Below, piece after piece: positions 1-7,342 of a stretch of DNA of 14,009 bases. The stretch comes from Bifidobacteriaceae bacterium (GTDB lineage Bacteria > Actinomycetota > Actinomycetes > Actinomycetales > WQXJ01). Under the pieces are notes generated by a model, which saw only the letters and a program-made list of their open reading frames with translations, searched no databases and was not told the origin of the DNA. The position numbers were made by a program, and so were the translations under genes. The stretch is taken from positions 1 through 14,009 of the forward strand of contig JAITKC010000065.1 of assembly GCA_031278665.1 (NCBI GenBank). Reading direction: 5' to 3'. The first letter of the stretch is position 1. Every line of letters starts with the position of its first letter.

Positions 1-283
1 CGGTGTGCAAGGCGATCGTCACGCCGTAGTTGGCGGCCACCTCGCGCACGTAGGCGGCCAGCGCCAACGATCCGGCGACGCGGTCTTTGACGGTCGAGCC
101 GGACAGGTATTCGGCGCCGCCCACCGAGACTTGCACGATGCCGTCTGATTCGGCTTCGGCGAAACCTTGCAGCGCGGCCGTGGCGGTTTGGGAACTGGTC
201 ACGTTGACGGCGGGGTAGGCGAAGCGATTCCGCTTCGCGCGATCCAGCATCGCGGCATAGATCTCTGGTGTTGCGACAGGCAT
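1..283 (-). CDS. fba: Class II fructose-bisphosphate aldolase, N-terminal part (cut by window start)
   Basis: The minus strand from the ATG at 283 encodes about 94 residues and runs off the window. The protein starts MPVATPEIYAAMLDRAKRN and continues with FAYPAVNVTSSQT, a stretch with GIVQVSVGGAEYLSG, and VTIALHT just before the edge. This is the N-terminus of actinobacterial class II (zinc-dependent) FbaA. The edge falls just before the DHC motif that would carry the catalytic Asp and a zinc-binding His. The enzyme interconverts fructose-1,6-bisphosphate with dihydroxyacetone phosphate and glyceraldehyde-3-phosphate in the cytoplasm (glycolysis/gluconeogenesis). The start is supported by GGAGG 7-8 bases upstream. 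It lies downstream of gabD on the same strand, separated by 222 bp with a minisatellite, so it is probably transcribed separately. The family call is firm; the active site is not visible. Confidence 0.92.
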   Translation of the reverse strand, partial: MPVATPEIYAAMLDRAKRNRFAYPAVNVTSSQTATAALQGFAEAESDGIVQVSVGGAEYLSGSTVKDRVAGSLALAAYVREVAANYGVTIALHT

Positions 284-410
284 GTCTAACCCTCCATAGG
301 CGTCGGTTGTTTGCGGACTTTGACGTATCAATCCTGCCATCCGCGCTGCCGGGCCGATTCTGCGGAAGACCCAGGACCCCCGCCAGGCGAAGGCGGCCGA
401 ACGGCATCGG

Positions 411-482
411 GCCGGGTCGCGCGCCGGGTCGCGCGCCGGATCGCGCGGCTGACCGGGCGCCCGATCGCGCGCCGAACCGGGC
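411..482. repeat. GC-rich minisatellite with 12-bp period
   Basis: Six consecutive 12-bp units run from 411 to 482. The first two are identical (GCCGGGTCGCGC), the third differs at one base, and the next three are diverged. The last four also pair as two 24-bp units. The array lies between gabD and fba and contains the near-palindrome GACCGGGCGCCCGATC at 451-466. I see no T-tract that would make it an intrinsic terminator. It could fold in the gabD 3' RNA, or it may simply be slippage-prone intergenic DNA. Confidence 0.75.
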
Positions 483-519
483 GGCTAAGTCGGCAGGCCG
501 GGCGGCTAAGTCGGCAGGC
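478..519. repeat. Perfect 21-bp tandem duplication over the gabD stop codon
   Basis: Two identical 21-bp copies lie at 478-498 and 499-519. On the minus strand each copy contains CTGCCGACTTAG, the last codons (L-P-T) and stop of gabD. The copy at 499-519 is the real gene end; the copy at 478-498 is a second in-frame stop past it. The array abuts the 12-bp minisatellite. The identity of the copies suggests a recent slippage event. Confidence 0.85.
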
Positions 520-1975
520 CGACGTAGATTGTCTCGAGGTATTCCTCCAGGCCCTCCGGGCCGCCCTCGCGCCCCAGGCCGGACCGCTTGACCCCGCCAA
601 AGGGGGCGGCCGCGTTGGAGATCGGCCCGGTGTTGACCGCGATCATGCCGACTTCGAGTTCCCGGACGCAACGCTGGATCAGCTTCAGATCGCGGGTGTG
701 GACGTAACCGGCCAACCCGACGTCGACGGCGTTGGCGCGGGCCAGAGCCTCGTCCGCGGTCGCGAACGAGGTCACCGGCGCGACCGGGCCGAAGATCTCG
801 GCGCTCAAGATGGCGGCGCCGGGGGGCACCCGGCCAAGCACTGTGGGGTTGTAGAAGAACCCGGCGCCGGCCGGGGCGTCGCCGCCGGTCAGAACTTCGG
901 CGCCGTCGGCCCGGGCGGCCTCGACCAGGTCCGCGACATCGCGGCGCTGCCGATCTGAGACCAAAGGCCCCAATTCGACGCCGGGCGCCAACCCGTCGCC
1001 GACCGACAGCGCCCGGAACCGTTCGGCCAAACGCTTCGCGAACGCCTCGGCCAGCGACTCGTGGACGTAGAAGGTGTTGGCGGCGTTACAGGCCTCGCCG
1101 TTGGACCGGGTTTTGGCGGCGACGGCCGCCGCCACCGCCACGTCCAGATCGGCGTCGGCGAAGACGATGAACGGCGCGCAGCCGCCCAGTTCCATCGACG
1201 TGCGCAGCACGCCGGGGGCGGCCTCGGCCAACAGGGCCTGGCCAACCGGCGTCGAGCCGGTGAAGGACAGTTTGCGCAGCGCCGGGTCGGCCAGAATCGG
1301 CCCGCAAAGCGCCGCCGAACTCTCCGCCGGCACCACCGCCACCACACCGGCCGGCGCCCCCGCCTCGACTAGCACTCGGCCGACCGCCAGCGCCGACAGC
1401 GGCGTCAAAGAGGCCGGTTTGAGCACGCAAACGCATCCGGCCGCCAACGCCGGCCCGATTTTTCGGGTGGCCATCGCCAGCGGGAAGTTCCAGGGCGTGA
1501 TCAACAGACACGGCCCCACCGGCCGGCGAACCGTGATGATGTCGAGGCCGCCCTCCGGGCTGACGGCGGTCCGGCCGAAGGCCCGCGCCGCCTCTTCGGC
1601 GTACCAGCGGAAGAACTCGGCGCCGTAGCGGACTTCGCCCAGCGCGTCCGCCAGCGGTTTGCCCATCTCCAAGGTGATGAGCGCGGCGAATTCTTCGGCC
1701 CGCGCCGTGATCAGCTCAAACGCCCGCCGCAGGATGTCGGCCCGCTGGCGCGGCGGCGTCCGGGCCCAGCTCTTGGCGACCGCCGCCGCGGCGTCGATGG
1801 CCGCCCGGCCCTCGGCCCGCCCGCCGGCCGCGACTTCGGCCAGCACCTCTTCGGTGGCCGGGTTGACCACCGGCAGGCGTTTGCCCGATGCCGCCGGCCC
1901 CCATTCGCCGCCGATCAGCAGGTCGGTCGGGGCCAGTGCCAGCGCCTTGTCGATCAGTTCCCGATTTGGACCCAT
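506..1975 (-). CDS. gabD: NAD(P)-dependent succinate-semialdehyde dehydrogenase (GabD)
   Basis: This 489-residue aldehyde dehydrogenase oxidises succinate semialdehyde to succinate, the last step of GABA catabolism, in the cytoplasm. Visible motifs, numbered from the chosen start, are the cofactor-binding TPWNFP (Asn163), Lys186 in VLKPAS, FTGST at 238-242, the general base Glu262 in MELGG, and catalytic Cys296 in NGEAC. Arg171 (TRK) and Arg290 (TRSNGEAC) align with the carboxylate-binding arginines of E. coli GabD, and the C-terminal ISNAAAPFGGVKRSGLGREG followed by EEYLETIYVGL matches that subfamily. The ATG at 1975 is preferred over a TTG at 1990 because GGGAGG lies 7-8 bases upstream of it. 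The residue after ELGG is Cys rather than the usual Asn. It follows the permease gene by 118 bp on the same strand, so it may have its own promoter or be read through. The gene name is well supported; cofactor preference is not readable. Confidence 0.9.
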   Translation of the reverse strand: MGPNRELIDKALALAPTDLLIGGEWGPAASGKRLPVVNPATEEVLAEVAAGGRAEGRAAIDAAAAVAKSWARTPPRQRADILRRAFELITARAEEFAALITLEMGKPLADALGEVRYGAEFFRWYAEEAARAFGRTAVSPEGGLDIITVRRPVGPCLLITPWNFPLAMATRKIGPALAAGCVCVLKPASLTPLSALAVGRVLVEAGAPAGVVAVVPAESSAALCGPILADPALRKLSFTGSTPVGQALLAEAAPGVLRTSMELGGCAPFIVFADADLDVAVAAAVAAKTRSNGEACNAANTFYVHESLAEAFAKRLAERFRALSVGDGLAPGVELGPLVSDRQRRDVADLVEAARADGAEVLTGGDAPAGAGFFYNPTVLGRVPPGAAILSAEIFGPVAPVTSFATADEALARANAVDVGLAGYVHTRDLKLIQRCVRELEVGMIAVNTGPISNAAAPFGGVKRSGLGREGGPEGLEEYLETIYVGLPT

Positions 1976-2093
1976 TTCCGCCCCTCCCAATCAAGCCCGT
2001 CGATCCGCCGTAAAGAGTATCCCGACGCGTGCCGCCCCGCCATCTCCCGACCCGCCGAAAGGTCTGCGCGACTCCAGCCGGCCCGCGCCCGGG

Positions 2094-2957
2094 TCAACCC
2101 TTGACCGCCCCGGCCGCGAACGCGTCGATCAACCGGCGCCGCAGGATCGCGTACATCACGAAAACCGGGATGACGCTGATTATCACGCCCGCCGCCAGGC
2201 GCCCCAGGTCGACGTTGGCGCCCTGGAAGGCTCCTTCGCTGCGCAGCAGCGGCAACGCCACTTGGACGGTGTAAGACGAGCTGTTGGTCATCACCTGGGC
2301 GAAGATGTATTCGTTCCAGGCGGCCAGGAAACACAACACCGCGACCGTCGACAAACCGGGTGTGACGATCGGCATCAGGACATGGCGCATCCGGGCCAGC
2401 GCGCCCGCCCCGTCGAGTTCGGCCGACTCCTCGATCTCTTTGGGAATCGCCCGAAAGAACGGGATCAGCAACAAAACCGCCACCGGCATGTTCATGGCCG
2501 CGTAGAACAATATCAGGAAGACCAGCGGGACCTGGATCAACCCGGTCCGCACCGCCAGCAGATAGGTGGGCACGATCACCGCGAATTGCGGGATCAGGAA
2601 GGCCAGGCCGAACAGCAGTTGCGCGAAAGTCGAGAACGCGCCGGCCCGTTTGGCGATCCCGTGGGCGGCCGGGGCGGCCAAGGCGATGGTCACGACGACC
2701 GATCCAAGGGCGGTGAACAAGGAGTTTCCCGATGCCGCGAGGAGTTCGACTGATCGGTTCGCCTGGGCGAACTTGTCGAAATTGAGGACGTCGGGCAGGC
2801 CGAGCGGGTCCAAGGCGATCTCCGTGTTCGTCTTGAAGGCGCTGACCAGCAGGTAATAGAGCGGCACTATTATCGCGGCGGCATAGGCCAGGACGGGCGC
2901 ATAGACCGCGATGACGGCGAGGCGGCGGCGCAGGCGGCGCGAACGGCGGCGGTTCAT
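2094..2957 (-). CDS. ABC sugar transporter permease, MalG/CUT1 type
   Basis: This 287-residue inner-membrane protein is the second permease of a carbohydrate uptake (CUT1) ABC importer. After an Arg-rich cytoplasmic N-terminus, about six hydrophobic segments are visible: near residues 13-40, 78-100, 112-135, 143-167, 200-222 and 255-275. The cytoplasmic EAA loop that docks the ATPase is at about 176-201 (ESAELDGAG followed by LMPIVTPG). The start ATG lies 4 bp after the stop of the other permease, with AAGGAG overlapping that stop, so the two are translationally coupled and should form a heterodimer. A typical CUT1 length argues for an intact gene. The substrate cannot be read from the sequence. 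The neighbouring hydrolase suggests an oligosaccharide. Confidence 0.9.
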   Translation of the reverse strand: MNRRRSRRLRRRLAVIAVYAPVLAYAAAIIVPLYYLLVSAFKTNTEIALDPLGLPDVLNFDKFAQANRSVELLAASGNSLFTALGSVVVTIALAAPAAHGIAKRAGAFSTFAQLLFGLAFLIPQFAVIVPTYLLAVRTGLIQVPLVFLILFYAAMNMPVAVLLLIPFFRAIPKEIEESAELDGAGALARMRHVLMPIVTPGLSTVAVLCFLAAWNEYIFAQVMTNSSSYTVQVALPLLRSEGAFQGANVDLGRLAAGVIISVIPVFVMYAILRRRLIDAFAAGAVKG

Positions 2958-2961
2958 CTGG

Positions 2962-3873
2962 TCACTCCTTGGTCCTGAAGGCGTATCGGATTATTCCCAT
3001 GCCGATCAACCCGACGGCCAGTCCGGCCACTGCGATGGCCTGGCTGTAGCCGATCCGCCCGGAGATGAACGCCTGGTCGTAGAGATAAAAGGCCAGTGTC
3101 ATGGTGTTGGAGCCGGGACCGCCTTTGGTCAGCAGCAACACCGTTCCGGCGGAGCCCAGGAAGAGCCAGAGGAATTGGAGCATAGTCATCAGGCCGACGA
3201 AGTCCTTGCTCATCGGATAGGCGATGGAGACGATTTCCCGCCAGGTTCCGGCGCCGTCTAACCGGGCGGCCTCATAGACCTCGTTCGGGATCCGCCCCAG
3301 CGCGGCCGAGAAGATCACGGCCGTCGAGCCGATGCCGGCCCACGCCTCGGTCGCGATCACCGCCCATAGGGCGGTCGAGGGGTCGGCCAGCCAAAGACGC
3401 CCCCAATCTTCCAAACCGACTAACGACAGAATCGAGTTGACGGCGCCCGCCGGCTGGTACAGGCCGGTGAACATCATCGCCCGCGCCGAAGCCGAGACAA
3501 TCCAGGGCGTGAAGAAGATAATCGACAAGATGGCGTGCCCGGGCGGACGGCGCGACAGGAAAAAGCCGAGCAGGAAAGCCATCGGGATGATCAGCGCCAA
3601 GCCCACCCCGACATAGGCGATGGTGTTGACGGTCGCCGTGCGCAGGATCTCGTCCTCGAAAAGGTAACGATAATTCTCCAGGCCGCTTGGCTTGGGCGAG
3701 GCCACAAGGCTGTTCCAAGTGAAGAAGCTGAGCACGATCATCGCCAGCAACGGCAAGACCATGAAAGTGCCGTACCAGGCCAGCGCCGGCGTGACCTCCG
3801 CCACCTGCCCCCACCGGCGGCGGCGCGCCCCGCCGCGCCGCCGCCCCAAGGCGAGCCTTACTGCGCTTGCCAC
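2962..3873 (-). CDS. ABC sugar transporter permease, MalF/UgpA/CUT1 type
   Basis: This is the first permease of the CUT1 importer, 303 residues from the GTG at 3873. Its N-terminus is very rich in Arg and Gly. About six membrane segments follow (roughly 30-52, 82-106, 113-136, 168-190, 222-246 and 270-292), with the EAA loop at about 198-223 (YEAARLDGAGTW followed by IAYPMSK). It should pair with the downstream MalG-like permease. The start is uncertain. The GTG at 3873 overlaps the lipoprotein gene by 16 bp and has only a weak ribosome site. A TTG at 3849 has AAGG about 8 bases upstream and would shorten the protein by 8 residues. No ATPase gene is nearby. Confidence 0.88.
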   Translation of the reverse strand: MASAVRLALGRRRGGARRRRWGQVAEVTPALAWYGTFMVLPLLAMIVLSFFTWNSLVASPKPSGLENYRYLFEDEILRTATVNTIAYVGVGLALIIPMAFLLGFFLSRRPPGHAILSIIFFTPWIVSASARAMMFTGLYQPAGAVNSILSLVGLEDWGRLWLADPSTALWAVIATEAWAGIGSTAVIFSAALGRIPNEVYEAARLDGAGTWREIVSIAYPMSKDFVGLMTMLQFLWLFLGSAGTVLLLTKGGPGSNTMTLAFYLYDQAFISGRIGYSQAIAVAGLAVGLIGMGIIRYAFRTKE

Positions 3874-5210
3874 GCCTGTTCCAGGCTCTGGGTCAACTGG
3901 GCCGCGGTTGTGCCGTCGACGAAGGCTTCGGTCGACGCTCGGAAGAAGGCCGAGGTCACCGTCGGCGACAGGGCGTTGTAGGTGGGCTGGTACACGGTGG
4001 TCTGCAGTGGCAGGATCTCCTGGGAGGCGACGTTCAGCGGCGGCAGAGTCGTGTCGTCGAGGGTCAGGTAGCCGGGCTTCGCCGGCGAAATGAAGCCGGT
4101 GTTGACGTAGGCGGCGAGGTTTTCCGGCGAGTAGACGTGGGTGATGAACTTCTCCAGCGCGTCAATCTTTTCCTGTCCGTTGGGGCTTATCCAGATGCCA
4201 GTCGACTGCCCGGCGAAAGTGATCGGTTTGTCGGCCGGACAATCCGGGCTCAGCGGGAACCCGCCCAGTTCGATGTTCAGATCGGGGAAAGTCGCCTGGG
4301 CGTTGCCGTAGCCCCAGGAGCCGTCGAACAGCATCGCCGCCTGGCCGGCGCCGAAAGCCGCCACCTGGTCGGGGTAGGTCAGTCCGGCGGAGTCGTCGGC
4401 GAACACGCCGGCTTGTTTCAGCTCCAGCATCGCCTGGACTATCTTTTGTCCGTCGGGGCCCGCCCAGTCTCCGTTGTCGAACAGTTCCGCGACCGCCGCC
4501 TCGCTCATCATCGCCAGCGCGACCAGAGTCACAACCGCCGGGGCGGGGTAGTCGGCGGCCGCCACGACCATCGGCTGGACACCCGAATCCCGCAACGCGA
4601 CGGCGGCGGACTTCAACTCGTCCCAGGTCGCCGGCGGCCGGTCGATCCCGGCGGCGTTGAGCAGATCCATGTTGTACCACATCGGCCAGTTGTAGCCCTC
4701 CAGCGGGAAGGCCTGGACCTGCCCTTTGGCGTTGGTCCAGGCTTCGAGCGCGTTGTCGGAGAAAACGTCGCGCAGGCCCCATTCGTCGAGGTAACCGGCG
4801 ACGTCGACAGTCGCGCCGTTTTCCAGCCAGGTGGTCGGATCGGCGACCAGGTTGGTCATCACCAGGTCCGGCTCGGTGCCGGCGATGACCTGTTTGCCAT
4901 AAGTGGTCGGGAGGTCGTTTTGGGCGACGAACTCGTTCTTGACCGCTATGCCGGTGGCGGCCGTGAACGACTCGCTGACCGATTCGAGCCATTTGCCGGC
5001 GCCGCTGTCGGCGGAATACAGGGACAGGGTGGTGATCGTTTGGACTTCCCCGTCGGAGCCGCCGCCGCCGCCGCCGGAGCCGCCGCCGGAGCCGCCGCCG
5101 GTGGAGCAGCCGGCGACGGTCAACGCCGCCGCGACGGCGGCGCAAGACAACCGCGCCGCGCCCCGGCGGAAATGTCGTTCGAAGGGTCGGGTGAGGATTG
5201 TGTTGGACAT
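3858..5210 (-). CDS. Extracellular sugar-binding lipoprotein of the ABC importer
   Basis: This 450-residue family 1 solute-binding protein captures the substrate outside the membrane and delivers it to the two permeases. It has an Arg-containing n-region, a hydrophobic core and the lipobox VAGC, so Cys35 should be lipidated. A Gly/Ser linker follows at about 36-53, then the two-lobed binding domain. Features typical of family 1 binding proteins include TEPDLVMTNLV, FPLEGYNWPMWYNMDLL, PPATWDELKSAA, a MLFDGSWGYGNAQ stretch and an FITHVYSPENLAAYV helix. The ATG at 5210 is chosen over the GTG at 5240 because GAAAGG lies about 6 bases before it and the signal peptide then has normal length. It is 58 bp downstream of the hydrolase gene. 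A perfect hairpin in that gap may alter lipoprotein mRNA stability. The ligand is unknown. Confidence 0.92.
   Translation of the reverse strand: MSNTILTRPFERHFRRGAARLSCAAVAAALTVAGCSTGGGSGGGSGGGGGGSDGEVQTITTLSLYSADSGAGKWLESVSESFTAATGIAVKNEFVAQNDLPTTYGKQVIAGTEPDLVMTNLVADPTTWLENGATVDVAGYLDEWGLRDVFSDNALEAWTNAKGQVQAFPLEGYNWPMWYNMDLLNAAGIDRPPATWDELKSAAVALRDSGVQPMVVAAADYPAPAVVTLVALAMMSEAAVAELFDNGDWAGPDGQKIVQAMLELKQAGVFADDSAGLTYPDQVAAFGAGQAAMLFDGSWGYGNAQATFPDLNIELGGFPLSPDCPADKPITFAGQSTGIWISPNGQEKIDALEKFITHVYSPENLAAYVNTGFISPAKPGYLTLDDTTLPPLNVASQEILPLQTTVYQPTYNALSPTVTSAFFRASTEAFVDGTTAAQLTQSLEQAWQAQ
5034..5106. repeat. GCC/GGA microsatellite encoding the Gly/Ser linker
   Basis: A trinucleotide-rich tract (blocks of GCC interrupted by GGA on the plus strand) encodes GGGSGGGSGGGGGGS just after the lipidated Cys of the binding protein. 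It makes a flexible tether between membrane anchor and binding domain. Simple repeats of this kind can change length by slippage in multiples of one codon. Confidence 0.75.
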
Positions 5211-5238
5211 CGTTGGCCTTTCTTTTCGTTGAGGCGAC

Positions 5239-5260
5239 ACCCGGGTTCGAACACCCGGGT
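5239..5260 (-). promoter_or_regulatory. Perfect intergenic hairpin between hydrolase and lipoprotein genes
   Basis: Two copies of the self-complementary octamer ACCCGGGT (5239-5246 and 5253-5260) flank a 6-base loop. The RNA of the minus-strand operon can therefore form an 8-bp perfect GC-rich stem. It begins 8 bases after the hydrolase stop and ends 28 bases before the lipoprotein ATG, leaving the ribosome site free. No U-run follows, so full termination is unlikely. A processing or stability element, a partial attenuator or a DNA operator are the alternatives. Confidence 0.6.
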
Positions 5261-5268
5261 TCCCACGG

Positions 5269-7227
5269 CTATTGATTTGCTTGGTCGCTCGGCGGCGGAC
5301 ATGGCGGGTCGAGTGTCACGACACGGGCGTCCAACGGCCCCAGTTCCAGCGGGCCGGCCCGCACCAGGCCGTCGGCGGAGCGCAGCGAAACCACCCGGCG
5401 CCGGTCCGAGGTGTTGACGACGATGGCGTGTTCGCGGCCGTCCGATCCGAATAACCGGTCCACCATGACGGCGTCTTCGCCGGTGGTCAGCGCCGGCGGG
5501 GCGCCAGCCGCCCGGGCCAGGGCGCCGTACAGCCTGGACAGCGGGCCGTGGTCGGCGAAAGGCGTCCGGGCCGAGAGCAATTCCAGCGGGTAAGCGCACA
5601 GCACCAGGCGCCCGCGCCCAATTTCCCGCGCCAATATGGCCGGACGGCCGCGCTGGTCGACGGCCACGACACGAGCCCCGGCGGCGCTGACGGGCAGCCG
5701 CGCCCGGCAGGCGGCGGCGTTAGAGGTCCAGAACTCCAAAACGGCGCCGCGGGCAAGCTCGCCGAACGGCTCTTCGAAGGCGAGCGTGATTATCGGGTCG
5801 TCGACCGGCTCGACCAGCCCGTATTTGGACTCGATCCGAACCCCGAAGGTGGCGTCCGCGTCTGGCCACCACCAGCCGCGCTGGTTGGCGGTCTCGCCGG
5901 CCGAATAGCTGACCCAGACGGTCGAGCCGGCTTGCGCGGCGGCCTCCAGCGCCCGGCAGCCGGGCGCGGTCACAGCTTTGGCCGAAGGCACGATGATCAG
6001 CGCCGCCGCCGGGATGTCGCCCGCGTCGCGGACCAGGGCGGGCGGCAGGTCGGCCAGTCTGGCCGCGATATAGGCCTCGCGCAGCGAATCGCGGATCGCC
6101 GGATTGTCGTCTTCGCCCCAGAACGGGCGCTCGGCCCCGAAGTACCCGCTGATCACCAGGGCCACCTCGGCCGGTGGCCGGTGGCCGCCGGTCAGCCCGA
6201 TGGCGCCGACTCGTTCGGCGAACCGGGCCAGTTCGGCGAGGGCCGGTTTGGGCGCGCCGTCGACGCTTGTCAACCCGAAACCGAGTTCGAACGGCCGGTG
6301 GTCGTAAGGCTCTTGGTGGTCGAGGTCGAAGTCGGTGTTATTCCACGCCAGCCAACCCGTCACGCCGCCGGCCAGGGTCGAATAGAGGACTTGGCGGTAA
6401 TAGGCGGCGGCGTTGTGGTCCGAGGCGAAGGAGCGGGTGACGCCGAATTCCTCGAGCACGACCGGGCGGCCGAACAGTCCGCACAATTCGGCGTTGAAGG
6501 CGGGGGTCAGATTCTGCCGCAATTGGTCGTCGCTCATGTGGTAGCTGTGGGCGCCCAGCCAATCGACCAGTCCGCTGGTCCAGGACAGGCGGAAGCCGTT
6601 GTCGATTCCGGTTACCTCGGGTCCCCAGGCGCCGTCGCCGAGCGAGACCGGCTGGGCGCCTCCGCCGGCCCGGACGGCGGCCACCATCAATTCGCCCCAG
6701 GCGCGCACGGCGTCGCCGTCGACCCTTTCGACCGGGTTCATCAGACCGCCGCCGCCGCCATAGAGGGGCATCTCGTTCGAGATCAGCCAGGCCGCGACGG
6801 CCGGATGGTCGCAAAACCGCCGGACCATCTCGGAGACGAACCAGGCCTGGCGCCCGACCATCCAGACGTCGGTGTAAAGGTCGCGTCCGCCGCGCCAAGA
6901 CGGATCCCAGTTCTGGCCCGACATGTGGCCAACTATCAGAGTTGGGATAGTCGACAGGCCGATTTCGGCGTGCAGGTCGAGGAACTGTCGGAACAACTGG
7001 CATTTGCCGGCGTCGACCAGGTACGGGCGGGGATGGAAATCGGGCCAGAAGAAGAACGACCGCGTGACGGCCAGCCCGTGGTCGGCCAGTGTCCGCAACT
7101 CTTCGGCCACGATGTCGCGGTCGAACGAGCGCCACATGAAGGGCCCGCCGGCGCGCGACAAGAAGTTCACGCCGACCCATGCCTCTGGCAGCGATAACGC
7201 GGGCCTGTTGATCGGCGAAGTTGACAT
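5269..7227 (-). CDS. Cytoplasmic GH5-type glycoside hydrolase with GH42-like accessory domain
   Basis: This 652-residue protein has an N-terminal TIM-barrel glycosidase of clan GH-A (about residues 15-330) and a C-terminal alpha/beta domain resembling the trimerisation domain of GH42 beta-galactosidases (about 354-555), then a small beta-rich tail. The likely acid/base is Glu152 in AAWLISNEMPLY; the likely nucleophile is Glu260 in VVLEEFG. VGVNFLSRAGGPFMWRSF near the start resembles GH5 enzymes of the beta-mannosidase type (subfamily 18 is my best guess from memory). There is no signal peptide, so it should act on imported saccharides in the cytoplasm. It heads the importer operon. The ATG at 7227 has GGGAG 8 bases upstream; an ATG at 7242 with GGAG is nearly as good, and a GTG at 7263 would lie at or before the predicted transcription start. 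The substrate is inferred as a beta-mannosidic or related oligosaccharide, with low certainty. Confidence 0.82.
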   Translation of the reverse strand: MSTSPINRPALSLPEAWVGVNFLSRAGGPFMWRSFDRDIVAEELRTLADHGLAVTRSFFFWPDFHPRPYLVDAGKCQLFRQFLDLHAEIGLSTIPTLIVGHMSGQNWDPSWRGGRDLYTDVWMVGRQAWFVSEMVRRFCDHPAVAAWLISNEMPLYGGGGGLMNPVERVDGDAVRAWGELMVAAVRAGGGAQPVSLGDGAWGPEVTGIDNGFRLSWTSGLVDWLGAHSYHMSDDQLRQNLTPAFNAELCGLFGRPVVLEEFGVTRSFASDHNAAAYYRQVLYSTLAGGVTGWLAWNNTDFDLDHQEPYDHRPFELGFGLTSVDGAPKPALAELARFAERVGAIGLTGGHRPPAEVALVISGYFGAERPFWGEDDNPAIRDSLREAYIAARLADLPPALVRDAGDIPAAALIIVPSAKAVTAPGCRALEAAAQAGSTVWVSYSAGETANQRGWWWPDADATFGVRIESKYGLVEPVDDPIITLAFEEPFGELARGAVLEFWTSNAAACRARLPVSAAGARVVAVDQRGRPAILAREIGRGRLVLCAYPLELLSARTPFADHGPLSRLYGALARAAGAPPALTTGEDAVMVDRLFGSDGREHAIVVNTSDRRRVVSLRSADGLVRAGPLELGPLDARVVTLDPPCPPPSDQANQ

Positions 7228-7265
7228 CGCGGACGCTCCCATCCTGTTTGCTCCGGACGGCACCC

Positions 7266-7294
7266 ACCCTAGCGCGAAAACAGCAGCTCTGCAA
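7266..7294 (-). promoter_or_regulatory. Putative promoter of the hydrolase-importer operon
   Basis: On the minus strand TTGCAG (7289-7294) and TAGGGT (7266-7271) are separated by 17 bp, a vegetative-sigma-like arrangement. The -10 box fits the actinobacterial TANNNT form, while the -35 is weak. Transcription would start near 7259, leaving a short leader before the ATGs at 7242 and 7227. It lies in the 115-bp gap shared with the divergent tetR, where that regulator would be expected to bind. Confidence 0.45.
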
Positions 7295-7330
7295 TATTTT
7301 CAATCAGTCGCCTTCGTCTGCTTCAGGCAA

Positions 7331-7336
7331 TAGGCT
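7331..7336 (+). promoter_or_regulatory. Putative -10 box giving a leaderless tetR mRNA
   Basis: TAGGCT fits the TANNNT -10 pattern and ends 6 bases before the GTG start of the TetR gene. There is no good Shine-Dalgarno in the same space. This is the arrangement seen for leaderless transcripts in actinobacteria. No convincing -35 is visible. Confidence 0.4.
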
Positions 7337-7342
7337 GACCTG

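Noticed and set aside
320..331. Palindrome TTGACGTATCAA upstream of fba as an operator
   Set aside because: Only 4-base arms, and no convincing promoter around it; too short to claim.
1659..2753. Plus-strand open frame of 364 codons across gabD and the permease
   Set aside because: It is an antisense shadow of two clear genes, with a low-complexity Gln/Arg/Asp-rich translation.
5237..5262. tRNA-like T-arm (GGGTTCGAAC) as a tRNA or phage attachment remnant
   Set aside because: The stem would enclose an 8-base loop, no acceptor, D or anticodon arms can be folded around it, and no integrase or tRNA fragment is nearby. The palindromic octamers explain it better.
3867..7197. Long plus-strand open frames (516 and 549 codons) opposite the lipoprotein and hydrolase genes
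   Set aside because: They mirror the codon structure of well-recognised minus-strand genes in GC-rich DNA, have no recognisable domains and lack ribosome sites.
7310..7328. Inverted repeat GCCT...AGGC in the tetR-hydrolase gap as the TetR operator
   Set aside because: Only four bases per arm pair, with an unmatched interior; chance is likely.
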